A DNA stretch of 64,000 nucleotides. It comes from Drechslerella dactyloides (lineage: Eukaryota; Ascomycota; Orbiliomycetes; Orbiliales; Orbiliaceae). The stretch spans positions 3,410,001-3,474,000 of the forward strand of contig JAGTWJ010000019.1 in assembly GCA_020064725.1 (NCBI GenBank). Direction: 5' to 3'. The number at the start of each line of letters is the position of its first letter. Position 1 is the stretch's first letter. Both the position numbers and the translations under genes were made by a program. Below, in pieces: positions 1-11,422 of the stretch. Below the pieces are notes generated by a model that did no database searches, was not told where the DNA came from, and saw only the letters and a program-made list of their open reading frames with translations.

Positions 1-317
1 GAAATATAGAAATAATAATAATGATAATAATGATAATGATAATGGTCATAGTTTATCTGATTGGATGAGATTGTCCTAGTGCGGGCGAAAGCCTTTTCCA
101 AGCCGATTAACTAGATTCTAAAAATCGCGCATACAGTTGCTAAAATGTTGAACAGCATCTCATAAAGTATCATTGTATACCTACGTATGTGATAATTGTA
201 TGACTAGCATGAAAGCTAGGCATGCATTGATTATATTTGGTAATTCAAGTGGTTCCAGCTCTGGGGAGCATATAGAGAAATCGCAGGCGCTGCAGTAATG
301 TTCATAGCGCGTTTCGT

Positions 318-333
318 AACGCGTTAACGCGTT
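318..333. promoter_or_regulatory. 16-bp palindrome with two MluI/MCB boxes
   Basis: AACGCGTTAACGCGTT is a perfect palindrome holding two ACGCGT hexamers spaced by TTA-type bases. ACGCGT is the core of the MCB element bound by the fungal MBF complex. No gene start lies close by in the window, so if functional it may serve a gene to the left. A regulatory role is inference only. Confidence 0.25.
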
Positions 334-2714
334 GATATATACCTATGCACACACAGGTCAATTTGAATGGCCAATTAGTCTAGGTTAAGGGCCAGATTAG
401 TAGAAATAGCTTTTGAGAAGATGCCCGGAAATGGTAGTTGGACGAGTACTAGTGAGGCTCATGATCAGCAAAGGCATAGTTTAACTTTGAGGTTCACAGC
501 AGCTGTAAAGTACTACCAGTACTAAAAGATCGACAGGGGTTCTTTGCGCGACATCGACATGGTAGAGCTGCGTGTTCACGTGCGCATAAAGCATTCGCAT
601 TCCTGCATCGTGTTTATCGGACCGCTAGAGCGAATAAATAATGGACCGGAACTTGCCGTAGTACTGCTACTATTGTACATTGTTGGTCTTGTCGCATAGT
701 ATAATATATACGTAGATACTGCGCGGGACTACTTGTATAGTACTAGCACCAGCTGGTCCTTGCTCAAGTCGTACTAATCTGTCACGCGATTGTTAGCGCA
801 TAGACCAGTTTGGCATTAACGTTATGACGACGGCTGCCTCTGACATATGTAATTACGCTCGCTGACATAATTGGCTGCTTATCTAATTACATCATCGGCT
901 CCTGCGACAGAGGTGCATTAAATTGACGAACTCGACCGTGGCCGTATGACCGTAGCGGCAATCTTTCGGCGATTCTGGTCGTTTTGCCACTGAGAGCTCG
1001 ACAAGAGCGGCTTGGTCGTTGACAGCTGCGTTGTCAGCTGTTGCAGTCTGATCAAGCGCCAATGAGATAGTTCGAAACGACGATCGAGGCATGTCAAGGT
1101 CGCTAGCTAGCGAGGGCTAGAGCTAGGCCTGGAGATACGGCCACTTCTCGCGGGACTACGAATCATATGTACGCGAGTGCTTCAGCCACAGCTGGTGGCG
1201 TATGCATCGGTGCGGCTGGAATATGGGGAACCTCAAGCTAAAGCTTCACATTTTGGTGGCGAATACTCTATCATGCGGATGCATGCTCGGCTCTTCTTCC
1301 CCAAGTCAGAGATAACAGAGATAAGTGGTCAGACATACACGTACGTCCGTAGACAAGGGGATGAGAGCTGAGCCGTCCCAGGGAAGCTTGCTGGATTCGT
1401 TTAGAAGAGGGGGTTAAACTTAGAATTCGTCTGGATTGTCTTCTTAATTCCGATTTTGCATATAATATACGTGGTATGCATGAGGGTGCATATGTATAGT
1501 CCGTCGACGCATAACATTGCCGGGGCCGTCCCCGTTTGTTCTTTTCGGAGGGCCTATTGTCTGCTACGCAAACAAGCTGTGGCTGTGAAGCTGCAGTGGC
1601 CCAATCGGGTGATTTATGGCTGGAGCTCAAGGCTGTGGCGTATTCCGATCAAGCGATCTGGGCTGAAGGCTGTGCAAGAGTTCAATCTGTGGCCCGCACA
1701 GGGTCCACGTCGTCATTGTGCTTGGGATAAAAACCAGGTTTTGTAGAAATGGCTGTGCTAGACAGTTAATAGGATTCTGAGACGGCTCCCATGGCCATGT
1801 GGTTTCTGTCCCATATGATGAGATCGGTACGAGATAGATTGATAACGACAAAGCGGTACGGGTTTCCCATCCCCACGGCCGCTCTGGTGCGCTCGCGGCT
1901 AGGGATTGGACCTTGATTTCCCATTGTGGCGGGGGCGTGTGGCTGGCCTCCACAATTGACTATCGCGACAAATGCGTCTGCATATAACTTATATGCACGC
2001 ATCCAAAGTTGGAGCTCCCCTTTCAAAGAAAAACAACATGCTTTCGGATATCGCTTCCTAATGATAATTTCCCATGCAGACGCGCGATGCAGAGATGCGT
2101 TTACCAAGGTCAAATCGGATGTCAGGGTCCTCTATAAGTAACTCAGTAATAGTAGAGTTTTTAACCAGTTTTTGCAACGTGCTCCTTTTGCGTGTAATGG
2201 AGGGAAATTAAGGACTGCCGCCACCAACCTAAAGCGGTTCCTCTGACACGTTGACGAACCCACGCGCACGGCGGAGGTCCGCGAAAACGTAAAAGAAAAA
2301 GTAAAAGAAAGCAACGAGCAGCGGGCGGAAATTTCAGAGAAGTCACGCGAGTCGCTTCAGGATGGAAAGCGGCCGCAGATTTCGCCTTTTTTTGCAATAT
2401 CGGTGATGTGTGGTATCCGTCTGTTGAGGGGGAAATTGGGGAGCAAGCGAGACCTACGCGAGCGTGTGCTTTGATTCTTGCGTATGTGTTTTGAGGAAAT
2501 GTGATGTCTATCAGAGAAGGCTTTAGGCATCGAAGCTAGCACCACGATCGAGGGAATTTGGCAAATCCTGCCCTAGGCCCGAACCTTATGGTATTTGATG
2601 ACGATCGATTGTTGGTGGGCCGTGCGGATGAAGCCAGCGATTTTTTTAATTTTTGAGCTGGCAAAGACGGCATGCATGAGGCCGAAAAGGGCTGACATCA
2701 TGACCCTTCTTGGA

Positions 2715-2807
2715 CGTGCATGCACTCACGCACATGCATGCATGCAGGCAGGCAGGCAAGCGATGGTGCAAAGCAAGGCCGTGGAAAAATAATGAATGAA
2801 TGAATGG
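2715..2807. repeat. Simple-sequence repeats (GCATG/GGCA and AATG)
   Basis: Alternating GCATG and GGCA units run from about 2715 to 2760, followed by four AATG units at 2791-2807. They are ordinary microsatellite-like sequence outside any gene. Confidence 0.6.
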
Positions 2808-3999
2808 AACCACTGGAATGCTCCAAGCGAGGGCTGCGGATCAGGACTTATGTAATTGGCTGCCCGTGGATCGTCTGGATAGTATCACCAGATGCAAACA
2901 CATTGCAGAAGACGTAACACAGGGATCGAGAGCAAATTTGGCCGTCAACGTTTAAAATTTTTCTGTGTGCGTGCGAGTGTAATCATGTAACTTTGGCGGT
3001 AACACTCGATAATTCTCTCGACTGCGAAAAACGGTCGACTGACTCCTGAAGCCAATCTTATCGACTCGTCGTCGATATATTCGTCCCGTCTGAAGCCTCT
3101 TAATGCAAACTACCCGTTAGCCTTTCCCTTCACAGCTCTCGCCTTTCCTTCTCCATCAAGCAGCAGAAGTTGCTATAATTTGATCCGCTGTGGACAGGAA
3201 GATTTGGACGGAGCGCCACCAGTTGAAAGACACTTATCACCATTGGACTACATCCCTACCACCACACTTCGCTTCGGTGGGGCCTGGATCGAGCGGGCTA
3301 GTGTGTCCTCGCGGCGTTAAGCAAGAAGGAAGCCAGAAAGAAGAAAGCAAGGCCCCTGCCAGCGGCGAGCGATCCGATCAATGGTGTTTTGACGTGCATC
3401 AGGCTCGGATTTCTCCTGGGTGGGTGCTGGCCAGCATACCTGGACGCGGCGTGCTGCAGCAGCAGAGCAATCTTTCTGTTTTGACATGGGGAAAAATTGC
3501 CTGTGACGAGCTGTTTGGAACTTGCACTGCCATCCTCCCTGCAAGCTGAAGTTTTTCCTCTCGGCGGTCTCGACTCCTTGCTTTTATGCGTTTAGCTGCT
3601 TCTGCCTGTTTCGTGGTGGAGGTGTCGTTGGATTGGCTTATAAGGAAAGAAAGCTGCCCGGCCGCCCGCTTGGAAGCTCGATCGGCTGCCCGGTTTTGCG
3701 CCAACGCAATTTCATCACATCGACGTCGTCATTTTGCGCCGTGTTGACAGGGCACGCTCTCGCCATTTGGTGGTGACGACCTCTGTTTAATTTATATTGT
3801 CTGCACCCCCCTCTGCTCCTTCCTCTTCCATCGCCCCTCCTTCGACCTCGTACCGCTCCCTGCATTTTTCCAAGACCTCTCCATCGTCCCGCCGACAGTC
3901 GACGACCGCGCACAGGTGCCAATCCACCGTATCTCCATCTCGCTACCAGTCGATCCCCTCGTGTTTGGTGGGCGGAAAGTCACCAAACCAGCCCTCACA

Positions 4000-6786
4000 A
4001 TGGGGTACACCCATGATGTCTTCCACGCGCTGCAGAAACGCGCAAAGGACTGCGGCAGCCTCACGAACCAGAACAAAGATCAGAACATTGGCTCGGCCAC
4101 CGGCCAGTCCAACTCCCTTTCGGGCTTCCTCTCGTCGCTTGTCGTCAATGGCATCATCTTTGCCGTGATGCTGTTGCTCTTCCTGATCTTGCGAAAGTCG
4201 CAACGCCGCCAGTATGCCCCGAGAACATACGTCGGCACGATCAAGAAGGAAAAGCGCCCTGATCCTCTCCCGGACGGGATTTTCTCTTGGCTTGGCCCAT
4301 TGGTTCGCGTCAAGTATGTATTCGGTCCCAATGCCACTGTTTTTGCGAACCATTGTCGCTAATGTAACCGCGATGCAGCGAATCATACGTTATCGAGAAG
4401 ACATCGCTCGATGCCTACTTTTTTCTGCGCTACCTCAAAGTTGCTATCGTCATGACGTTCGTCGGCTGTCTGATCACATGGCCGGTCCTTTTCCCGTTGA
4501 ACATCACAGGTGGTGCCGGCCAGACCCAACTCGACGTCCTCGCCATGGGTAACGTCCGAAAGACCGATCACAAAAACTGGTACTGGGGCCACGTTCTGAT
4601 CGCATACGTCTACTTCGGATTCATCATGTTCACCATATACCGCGAGCTGATGCACTTCATCGCCGTCCGACAGGCTTATCTCTGCTCGTCGATGTACGCG
4701 AACAGAATCTCTGCGCGCACCCTTTTGATCACCTCCATCCCGGAGGAATACCTTAGCGTGCCTCACCTCCTAAAGTTGTTCGACAACGTAGCTCGAATCT
4801 GGATCAATACGGATGTGAAGGAGCTCGAGGAAATGGTTGCTGAGCGCGACAAGCTTGCTCTCAAACTGGAAGCCGCCGAGGTCAAATACATCAGAACCGC
4901 GGACAAGAACCGCAGAAGAGCCATCAAGCGAGAAGGTGAAGGCGCTGGTGCTGGAGACCCGGAAGGTGGCTCGGTTGGTGCCAGATGGGTCCCAGCGAAG
5001 CAAAGGCCGTCACACAAGCTCAAGTTCCTCATTGGCAAGAAAGTTGATACCATCGATTGGGGCCGTGCTGAGTTGAAGTCTATGAACAACAAGATCCAAG
5101 ACCTCCAGGCTCGCCAGCGCACTGACAAAGTCAAACAACTGAACTCTGCCTTTATTGAATTTACCACCCAACAAGCCGCTCAGATTGCCTTCCAGTGTGT
5201 GGCCAGTAACCTACCCCTTCATATGGCCCCCAGATACATTGGCATCACCCCGAACGAGATCGTCTGGTCCAACTTGCGCCTAAAGTGGTGGGAACGGCTT
5301 GGCAAGATCACCATCATTACTGCATTTCTTGTCCTTTTGGTTGTGTTCTGGTCCCTTCCGGTTGCTGTTGTTGGTACTATCTCCAACATCAATTATCTCA
5401 CCTGCCAGCTTCCATGGCTCAGTTTCATCGACAAAATCCCTAAGGTTATCCTTGGTATAATCACTGGCTTGCTCCCCTCCGTCATGTTGGCTGTCCTGAT
5501 GGCACTCTTGCCGATCATTCTTCGACGTAAGTTGATACTGGCTCCTCGAAACCGAAACGCGAGCTAACGATTCCCCTTGTGTAGTATGCGCCAGAGTCGC
5601 AGGTGCCCCATCCCTATCCGCTGTCGAACTCCACGTCCAAAACTCGTATTTCGCCTTCCAAGTTATTCAAGTCTTCCTTATCACCACGCTCTCCTCGGCC
5701 ATTGCCTCCTCAGTCCAGGATATCGTCGGTCTTACCAACCCTACCGCAATCACCTCTCTCCTCGCGACCAACATTCCCAAGGCGTCTAACTTTTATATCT
5801 CCTACATGCTTCTGCAAGGCTTGTCCGTATCTGCTGGCGCTCTACTCCAGATCGCCGGATTGATAGTCAGCAAGATCTTGAGCGCTATCCTTGATAGCAC
5901 CCCTCGGAAGAAGTGGAACAGATGGACAAAGCTATCCGGTTTGGGCTGGGGAACAGTCTTCCCGGTGTATACCAACATTGTGGTCATCGCTCTCACTTAT
6001 GCTCCCATCGCTCCACTGATTCTTGGGTTCGCCACCATCGGCATCAGTTTGTTCTACCTCGCGTACAAGCACAATCTCCTTTTCGTCTATGACAACAGCA
6101 TTGACACAAAGGGCATGGTTTACGCGCGAGCGCTGTACCAAACACTTACCGGCGTGTATCTTGCCGAAGTGTGTATGATCGGCCTCTTCGCTCTTGCCAC
6201 AACTCCGGGACCTCTCGTTCTCGCCATTCTTCTGCTTGTCTTCACCATTCTTTTCCAATTCGCTCTTTCCAATGCCTTTGGACCTCTGCTTGAGCCTCTC
6301 CCGCGAAATCTCCAGATTTCCGAAAACTCACCCGCAACTGCCGAGGCGGCTGCGAATGGGCATGAGGCAGAGAGGCCAGCGGAGGCAATCGAGGAGGACG
6401 GTGAGAAGGCCGGAGCTACAGCTCTTACCATGGAGGCTCCTCCGAAAGTTTCAATGATCAAGAAATTCTTCCAACCGCACATCTACGCCAACTATCTGTC
6501 CGCCAAAGCACTTGTCCCTCAGGAAGAGTTTGAGTACACATACAGCCATGAAGACCGCGAAAACGCATATGCCCATCCAGCTATGGCTGCGCTGGAACCG
6601 GTACTTTGGCTCGCCAAGGATGAAGCTGGCGTTAGCAAGGAAGAGATCGATGGCTGCAAAGCTTTCGAGATCATTGCTAGCGATGAATTCGCTTGGGTTG
6701 ACGAGAAGAGCAAGGTACAATGGGAGCCTACCGTGGACGAGGAAGAAGTCAACCCACCAGACTATGTCGAGAAGCTTCCGATGTAA
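4000..6786 (+). CDS. OSCA/CSC1/TMEM63-family calcium-permeable cation channel (Phm7/Rsn1-like)
   Basis: Exons 4000-4313, 4379-5526 and 5585-6786 give 887 aa, the usual length for fungal members. The family forms stretch- or osmosensitive cation channels in the plasma or endomembranes. TM1 spans about residues 44-66 after a short hydrophilic N-terminus. Two more helices follow (around ITWPVLFPLNI and HVLIAYVYFGFIMF), then a long charged cytosolic domain and the C-terminal multi-helix DUF221/RSN1 core. The tail (motifs FQPHIYANY, YAHPAMAALEPVLW, ending EEEVNPPDYVEKLP) matches the Phm7-type extension of fungal paralogues. The start is the first ATG in frame (context CACAATGG). Introns are 65 and 58 bp with GTATGT/GCAG and GTAAGT/GTAG borders. 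Family assignment is firm; gating stimulus and membrane are not shown by the sequence. Confidence 0.93.
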
Positions 6787-7743
6787 TTCTGGTTCTTGTT
6801 TGTTTTCGACATTCGTTTCTCTTCTTTTAACCTTTTTAATGACTACGACTTTTTTTTTGTCAAATTCCCCATTGTGCTGTCGCGTGTGTCTAGAACACGC
6901 CTGGCGACCAGCGTCGTCCACAGCGAACTGCTACGAAGCACGGAAATGTTCAAGATGTCTTTTTTTAATGCCTTTAACTCGGTGAACCACACGCGGGTCT
7001 GCTTTTTATTGGAGTCTACTTTTTGTATTTGGCTTGTTGAATGCCTATTCCTATTGCAGCGTATCGGATAGCTAGCATTTCAACGTACATGTATTCCTAA
7101 CAATTAATGAATACGTCTAATCATGATGAAGCTAAATTTATAAAGAGACGCTTAGCCTCGAACCGGTATAGTAACACTAGAGCATTATTATGTAACCAAA
7201 CTTGAGGACAACAATTGTAAGATTATGTGTAACAGTCAATGACCAGAGATGCTTGTGGCTAGCAGTTTCGTAGTCTGTCATGCACCACAAGCGACTGCTC
7301 TGTCAGCGGAAGTTAACCTCGAGCGGGACAGCTATTCCGATTAGCCTGAAAGCAACCGTGGATAAGCTTCGGTCACGATTTAAGGTCGCGCAGCTAGACA
7401 TGGGTCGAGGAACTACCGGGAACCATGGAACGTTCAAACCTTTGGCTGCTGCCAGCTCAGACTAGTAGACGGGTAGCCGACGCGGTCTCGGCTTCGGACG
7501 GAGAGGGGTAGTTACGCGGGCATGCCCCGCCAATCGTGCTTCCTGGGATTTCCATACTACTTATAAACCTTCCTGGGCGTCAATTGACGGTTCTTCGAGT
7601 CTCCAACCCTGCTCCCCGACATTGACCTGAAAACCCAATCCATTATTCCCAGCTTGTGAATTTCGAACGACCACCGTAACAACAGACGGGCTTGTTACAT
7701 TTCCCAAGCGCAACACGACGGTCCTCGTCACCAATCCTTCAGA
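6787..7743. other. Intergenic region between channel gene and arabinitol dehydrogenase
   Basis: The first part is T-rich 3' flank of the channel gene. No coding frame with support was seen. The right half is the promoter of the dehydrogenase and includes a TTAGCC hexamer at 7152-7157 (GGCTAA on the other strand, an XlnR/Xyr1-type core) and the GC palindrome plus CCAAT box annotated at 7516-7534. Confidence 0.6.
7516..7534. promoter_or_regulatory. CreA-type GC box fused to a CCAAT box, upstream of arabinitol dehydrogenase
   Basis: GCGGG at 7516-7520, CATG, then CCCCGC at 7525-7530 form an imperfect palindrome. The minus strand reads GCGGGG, which fits the CreA consensus SYGGRG. The last C overlaps a CCAAT box at 7530-7534. 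The site lies about 210 bp before the ATG at 7744. CreA is the carbon-catabolite repressor of ascomycetes, and L-arabinose catabolism is a known target, so repression by glucose is plausible but inferred. Confidence 0.4.
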
Positions 7744-9227
7744 ATGGCGGCCCTGAAGCCGAATGTCGGCGTCTACACTAACCCTGCGCACAAGCTGTAC
7801 GTCGGCGACACCGCACCAAGCTCGCAGGATATAGAATCAGATGAGCTGCTTCAGCCTGGCGAGGTGGTGGTTGAGATGAAGGCTACGGGAATATGCGGCA
7901 GCGACATTCACGTAGGTGCCGGAAAAGTGGTTATGACGTCACCTGCATCCTCATATATCACTGGTTGGGGTACACATACGTAAATGTAGGTGGACGTCGA
8001 TGCTGATATGCGCTTTGTACGGGTACTAGTTCTGGCAGCACGGACGGATAGGGCCGACGATGGTGGTCGAGGATGAACATATACTCGGCCACGAAAGCTC
8101 CGGTGTCGTCATCAAGGTTCATCCGAGTGTTAAAGACCTAAAGCCTGGAGACAGGTACGTTGTTCGGAGACTTCATATATTCCGCTATTGAGGGTATGTG
8201 GATGCAGGCTGACCCGTGATGTGCGTGCGTGTGCTAGGGTCGCGATCGAGCCAACGATACCTTGTTGGAAATGGTGAGGACACTGCGATTTATACTAGCT
8301 ACCATCTTGTTGTTCATGGGGAGCTCTGTGAGCTAATGGTATCTCACAACGGTAGCGTTCCCTGCCTGACCGGTCGGTACAATGGCTGCGAGAACGTCCT
8401 ATTCCGCTCGACGCCCCCCGTCCCTGGCTTTCTCCGGCGATACATTGTAAGCCCGATACACCTTGGCAAGCTGCTGTGAACATGTATACGGTTGATGCTG
8501 ATCTTATGTAATTCATTCATAGGTCCACCCGGCGCAATGGTGCTTCAAGATTGGTGATCTCTCCTACGAAGAAGGCGCGCTGCTGGAACCGATATCCGTC
8601 GCTCTAGCCGGCATCGAGCGAGCCCAACTCAAGCTAGGCGACAGTTTGCTAATCTGTGGTGCTGGTCCCATTGGCCTCGTCACGCTCCTATGCGCTCGAG
8701 CAGCCGGGGCGACACCAATCACCATCACGGACGTGGACCCCACGAGACTAGAATTTGCAAAGCAGCTCGTACCCTCCGTTAATACGTTCCAAGTCCCGCT
8801 CAGCGGCGCAGACGCGACCCCAGAAAAGATCGCGAAAACAATCACGAGCAGCTTCTACGACGAAGTGGGACACCCGGACGTGGCGATAGAATGCACGGGT
8901 GTTGGGTCATCGATCGCAACGGCAGTGTACGCCTCACGGTTCGGCGGCTTGGTGTTTGTCATCGGCGTCGGGAAGGATATGGTCGAGCTGCCGTTCATGG
9001 CATGCAGCGTGAAGGAGGTGGATCTCAAGTTTCAGTACCGGTACGCCAATCAGTGGCCGAAGGCTATCAAGTTGGTTAGGAGCGGGCTGCTGGGTGATGT
9101 GAAAAAGCTGGTCTCTCATTGGTTCGCGCTTGAAGAATCGGTAAACGCGTTTGAGACAGTAAAGGACAGGACGAGCAAGAGCATTAAGGTCATGATAATT
9201 AATGACGATAATGCAAACCATGCCTAG
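7744..9227 (+). CDS. lad1: L-arabinitol 4-dehydrogenase (zinc MDR family)
   Basis: Exons 7744-7911, 8030-8154, 8238-8273, 8356-8446 and 8523-9227 give 374 aa, the normal family length. The enzyme oxidises L-arabinitol to L-xylulose with NAD+, the second step of fungal cytosolic L-arabinose catabolism. Visible features are the catalytic zinc region CGSDIHFW (Cys51), GHE at 76-78, the structural zinc cysteines 107, 110, 113 and 121 (C-x2-C-x2-C-x7-C), the Rossmann motif GAGPIG at 186-191 and Asp210 at the end of the second strand, which favours NAD over NADP. The patterns PCLTGRYNGCE and STPPVPGFLRRY are those of fungal LAD rather than xylitol dehydrogenase. The other pathway genes are not in the window. 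Sorbitol or xylitol dehydrogenase is the main alternative. The introns (76-118 bp) are longer than those of most other genes here. Confidence 0.87.
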
Positions 9228-11422
9228 CGAATATCTGAAAGATATAAGCCTCAGTTCATCAATTATTCATTTTGATTCCGTATTATGTTATATCATACGT
9301 CTGGGAAGAAGTTCTGGGAAGAAGGACCGAAAGTGATACGGAGAAAATATCAGCAGCATGGTAGGAAGCATGGTAGGTGCCTCTCCATGCTGCGTAGTTA
9401 ATTGTGCAGCTCTATCCCACAATCAGCTCAAATCCTTCTTCGGCGGTCAGTCTCAGCGCCAAGCACTGCTCAAAACAACATATCCTGTACAGCTGTGAAC
9501 AGCGGTTGAATATCCTGCCGCTGGTGAGGATCCCCGTAGCTGGAAGAGAGTAAGTAACACGAGCTTGACGAGGGTGCTCGCGTTACGCTGGTTCGCATTA
9601 CAACGACCTTCAACACAAACTCTCATGCATTGATTCAGCAATATCCTGCCTGCACAAGCTGAATCCTAAGTTGTCCAACGCATCATTCATTCATAAACTG
9701 TTTGGAGTAGGAATGGCTAGGGATCCTCGATTCTGCATTTTCATATTCAGACAATGGCCTCTGTTGGACGGATTGTTGCGGTGCTGCGCGGCTGACCTTG
9801 GAGCCCTGCGACATTTTTTCCAGGCCCACGATCGCGCGATTCAGTTTGGAGAGCTTTCAATTCACCATTCAGCCTCGTGCGATAAAAATTCTCAAGCATA
9901 TTTGTGTATTAGCTGACCGAAGCGAGACTCATACCGGGGATGATATTTACGTCTTCGCCTGTATGCGTGCTTTCCTGTGCCGTGTTCCCGGACTCACTCT
10001 GTTGGTACCAAGGGGAGACCTTGCTTGCAATCACGCAAGCGTCAAAGGATTCGATGTTTTAAAACTAGTAACTCGAAATGTCCAGGTGCTGGAAATTATG
10101 TATGCGGGATGTATGCCGGTATCGATAGACTATTTTTTGGCTACCTCTGTAATTTCAAGCGATTGCAGGGTCCGCCCCAGGCCTGTAACTATAGACTAAC
10201 GACGGGAGAAACATATGCATCTACCCTGCAGTGTTATTCAAACTTTCCGTCGACTCGAAGATCTCGGTCCGCAGACCATCCTCTTAGCCCAGAGGCTCCG
10301 TATAGCCCGGCCCATGTTCGTTTTGGACCGAATTTAAAGATACATGGGAATTGTAGGTGTGCCTTGCATACCAGCAGCATTCACGTATATCACTGCTTGA
10401 GCCGCTGAGGACACCGAAGCTTCTCGTCGAGATTGCAGTCTAGTGACCTGGGAGGAAACCCGAAATTGGTTTTTACCCTCCACCAGGCCTGCCAACGTAA
10501 TCTCTACCGCTAGCACAGAGCTAAACACCTAACGAAAGGCTCCCTGGTGCATGCAAAGCCACGTTGAGTTAGTGGTTTCCAAGGAATCCAAGCTGTAAGT
10601 GCCCTTGGGTGTGCAGGCCGTCGTGTTAACAGCATATGCGGATACCCAGCAGCCGCCTTTGATTTGTATGCAGGTTGCCGTGCTTCCATAGACCGTCGAT
10701 GCTGCCTGCCTGGCTACATATTTCCACAAGCAGTCCCATCTTTGCCAAAAAATTATCTCTTCTTGTTCTGCCTTGTCCTCCCCAAACTCAGACCAGCATA
10801 CCTACCACCTCTCAACAACGACATCGCAATTCATCTCTCTCTTAATCCCCCTAGTCTCTCTTTCTCTTCATCTACCAAGTCTCTCTCTCCACTACGTCCC
10901 GCTTCCACTCGTTCTGAAATCTAAACTTTACACGCAACTACCCGTTCTGATCCCATTGTCCACTTCCTTACCTTCGTCACTCGCGATATTGATCCTGGTA
11001 CCGTCGCAACCATCTAACAGCCTTCGACATTGAACTCGAGACCGAACTGACCTCGGTCGCCAATACACCTCTCACATCTGACAGGCCTCAGGCCATCTTC
11101 AACGTTCAATTCCGGCGTAGCTCGAACTACTGCTGCAACGTCATTGCCCTTCAGCAGCACTTTATACTGATCTGTAAACAGGCGATTGAATAGCTGTTAT
11201 CGACGCCAGGATTACTCCTGCACTCTGTGCCTTTTCCCGTGGCCCTCCCTGCGGCGTATCAACAACGGTAGGTAGATTACGACTGCTGTTGTTCACAGCA
11301 TCAGCCCCAATGCGTATTCGATGACTGACATGTAACTTCAACAGCCCCAAGTCCTCGTTCGTCGATATACACCGATAATTCGTCAAAGATTCATCGGTAG
11401 AATCCCTGTAACATTTTCGATC
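9228..11422. other. Intergenic region before the cytochrome P450
   Basis: No supported gene. Open frames of about 130-140 codons around 9798-10408 overlap each other in different frames and lack family motifs. Short direct repeats of GGGAAGAAG and of GCATGGTAGG lie at about 9303-9377. A pyrimidine-rich stretch at about 10831-10890 and further CT-rich sequence precede the P450 start and probably belong to its promoter or leader. Confidence 0.5.

Larger units (their letters stand above)
1..3999. other. Intergenic region with no recognisable gene, ending in the leader of the channel gene
   Basis: Only short open frames without family motifs or plausible exon chains are present. It holds an AAT/GAT microsatellite at about 10-45, a 16-bp palindrome with two ACGCGT boxes at 318-333, GCATG/GCAG-type simple repeats at about 2715-2760 and an AATG run at 2791-2807. 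From about 3780 the strand becomes pyrimidine-rich (repeated CTCC, CCTC), as expected for promoter and 5' UTR sequence of the gene starting at 4000. Confidence 0.6.

Noticed and set aside
7610..7618. Second CreA site (CTCCCC) near the arabinitol dehydrogenase
   Set aside because: The minus-strand reading does not satisfy SYGGRG at the second position.
9798..10408. Two overlapping plus-strand frames upstream of the P450
   Set aside because: Different frames over the same DNA, no family resemblance, no sign of splicing to the P450.
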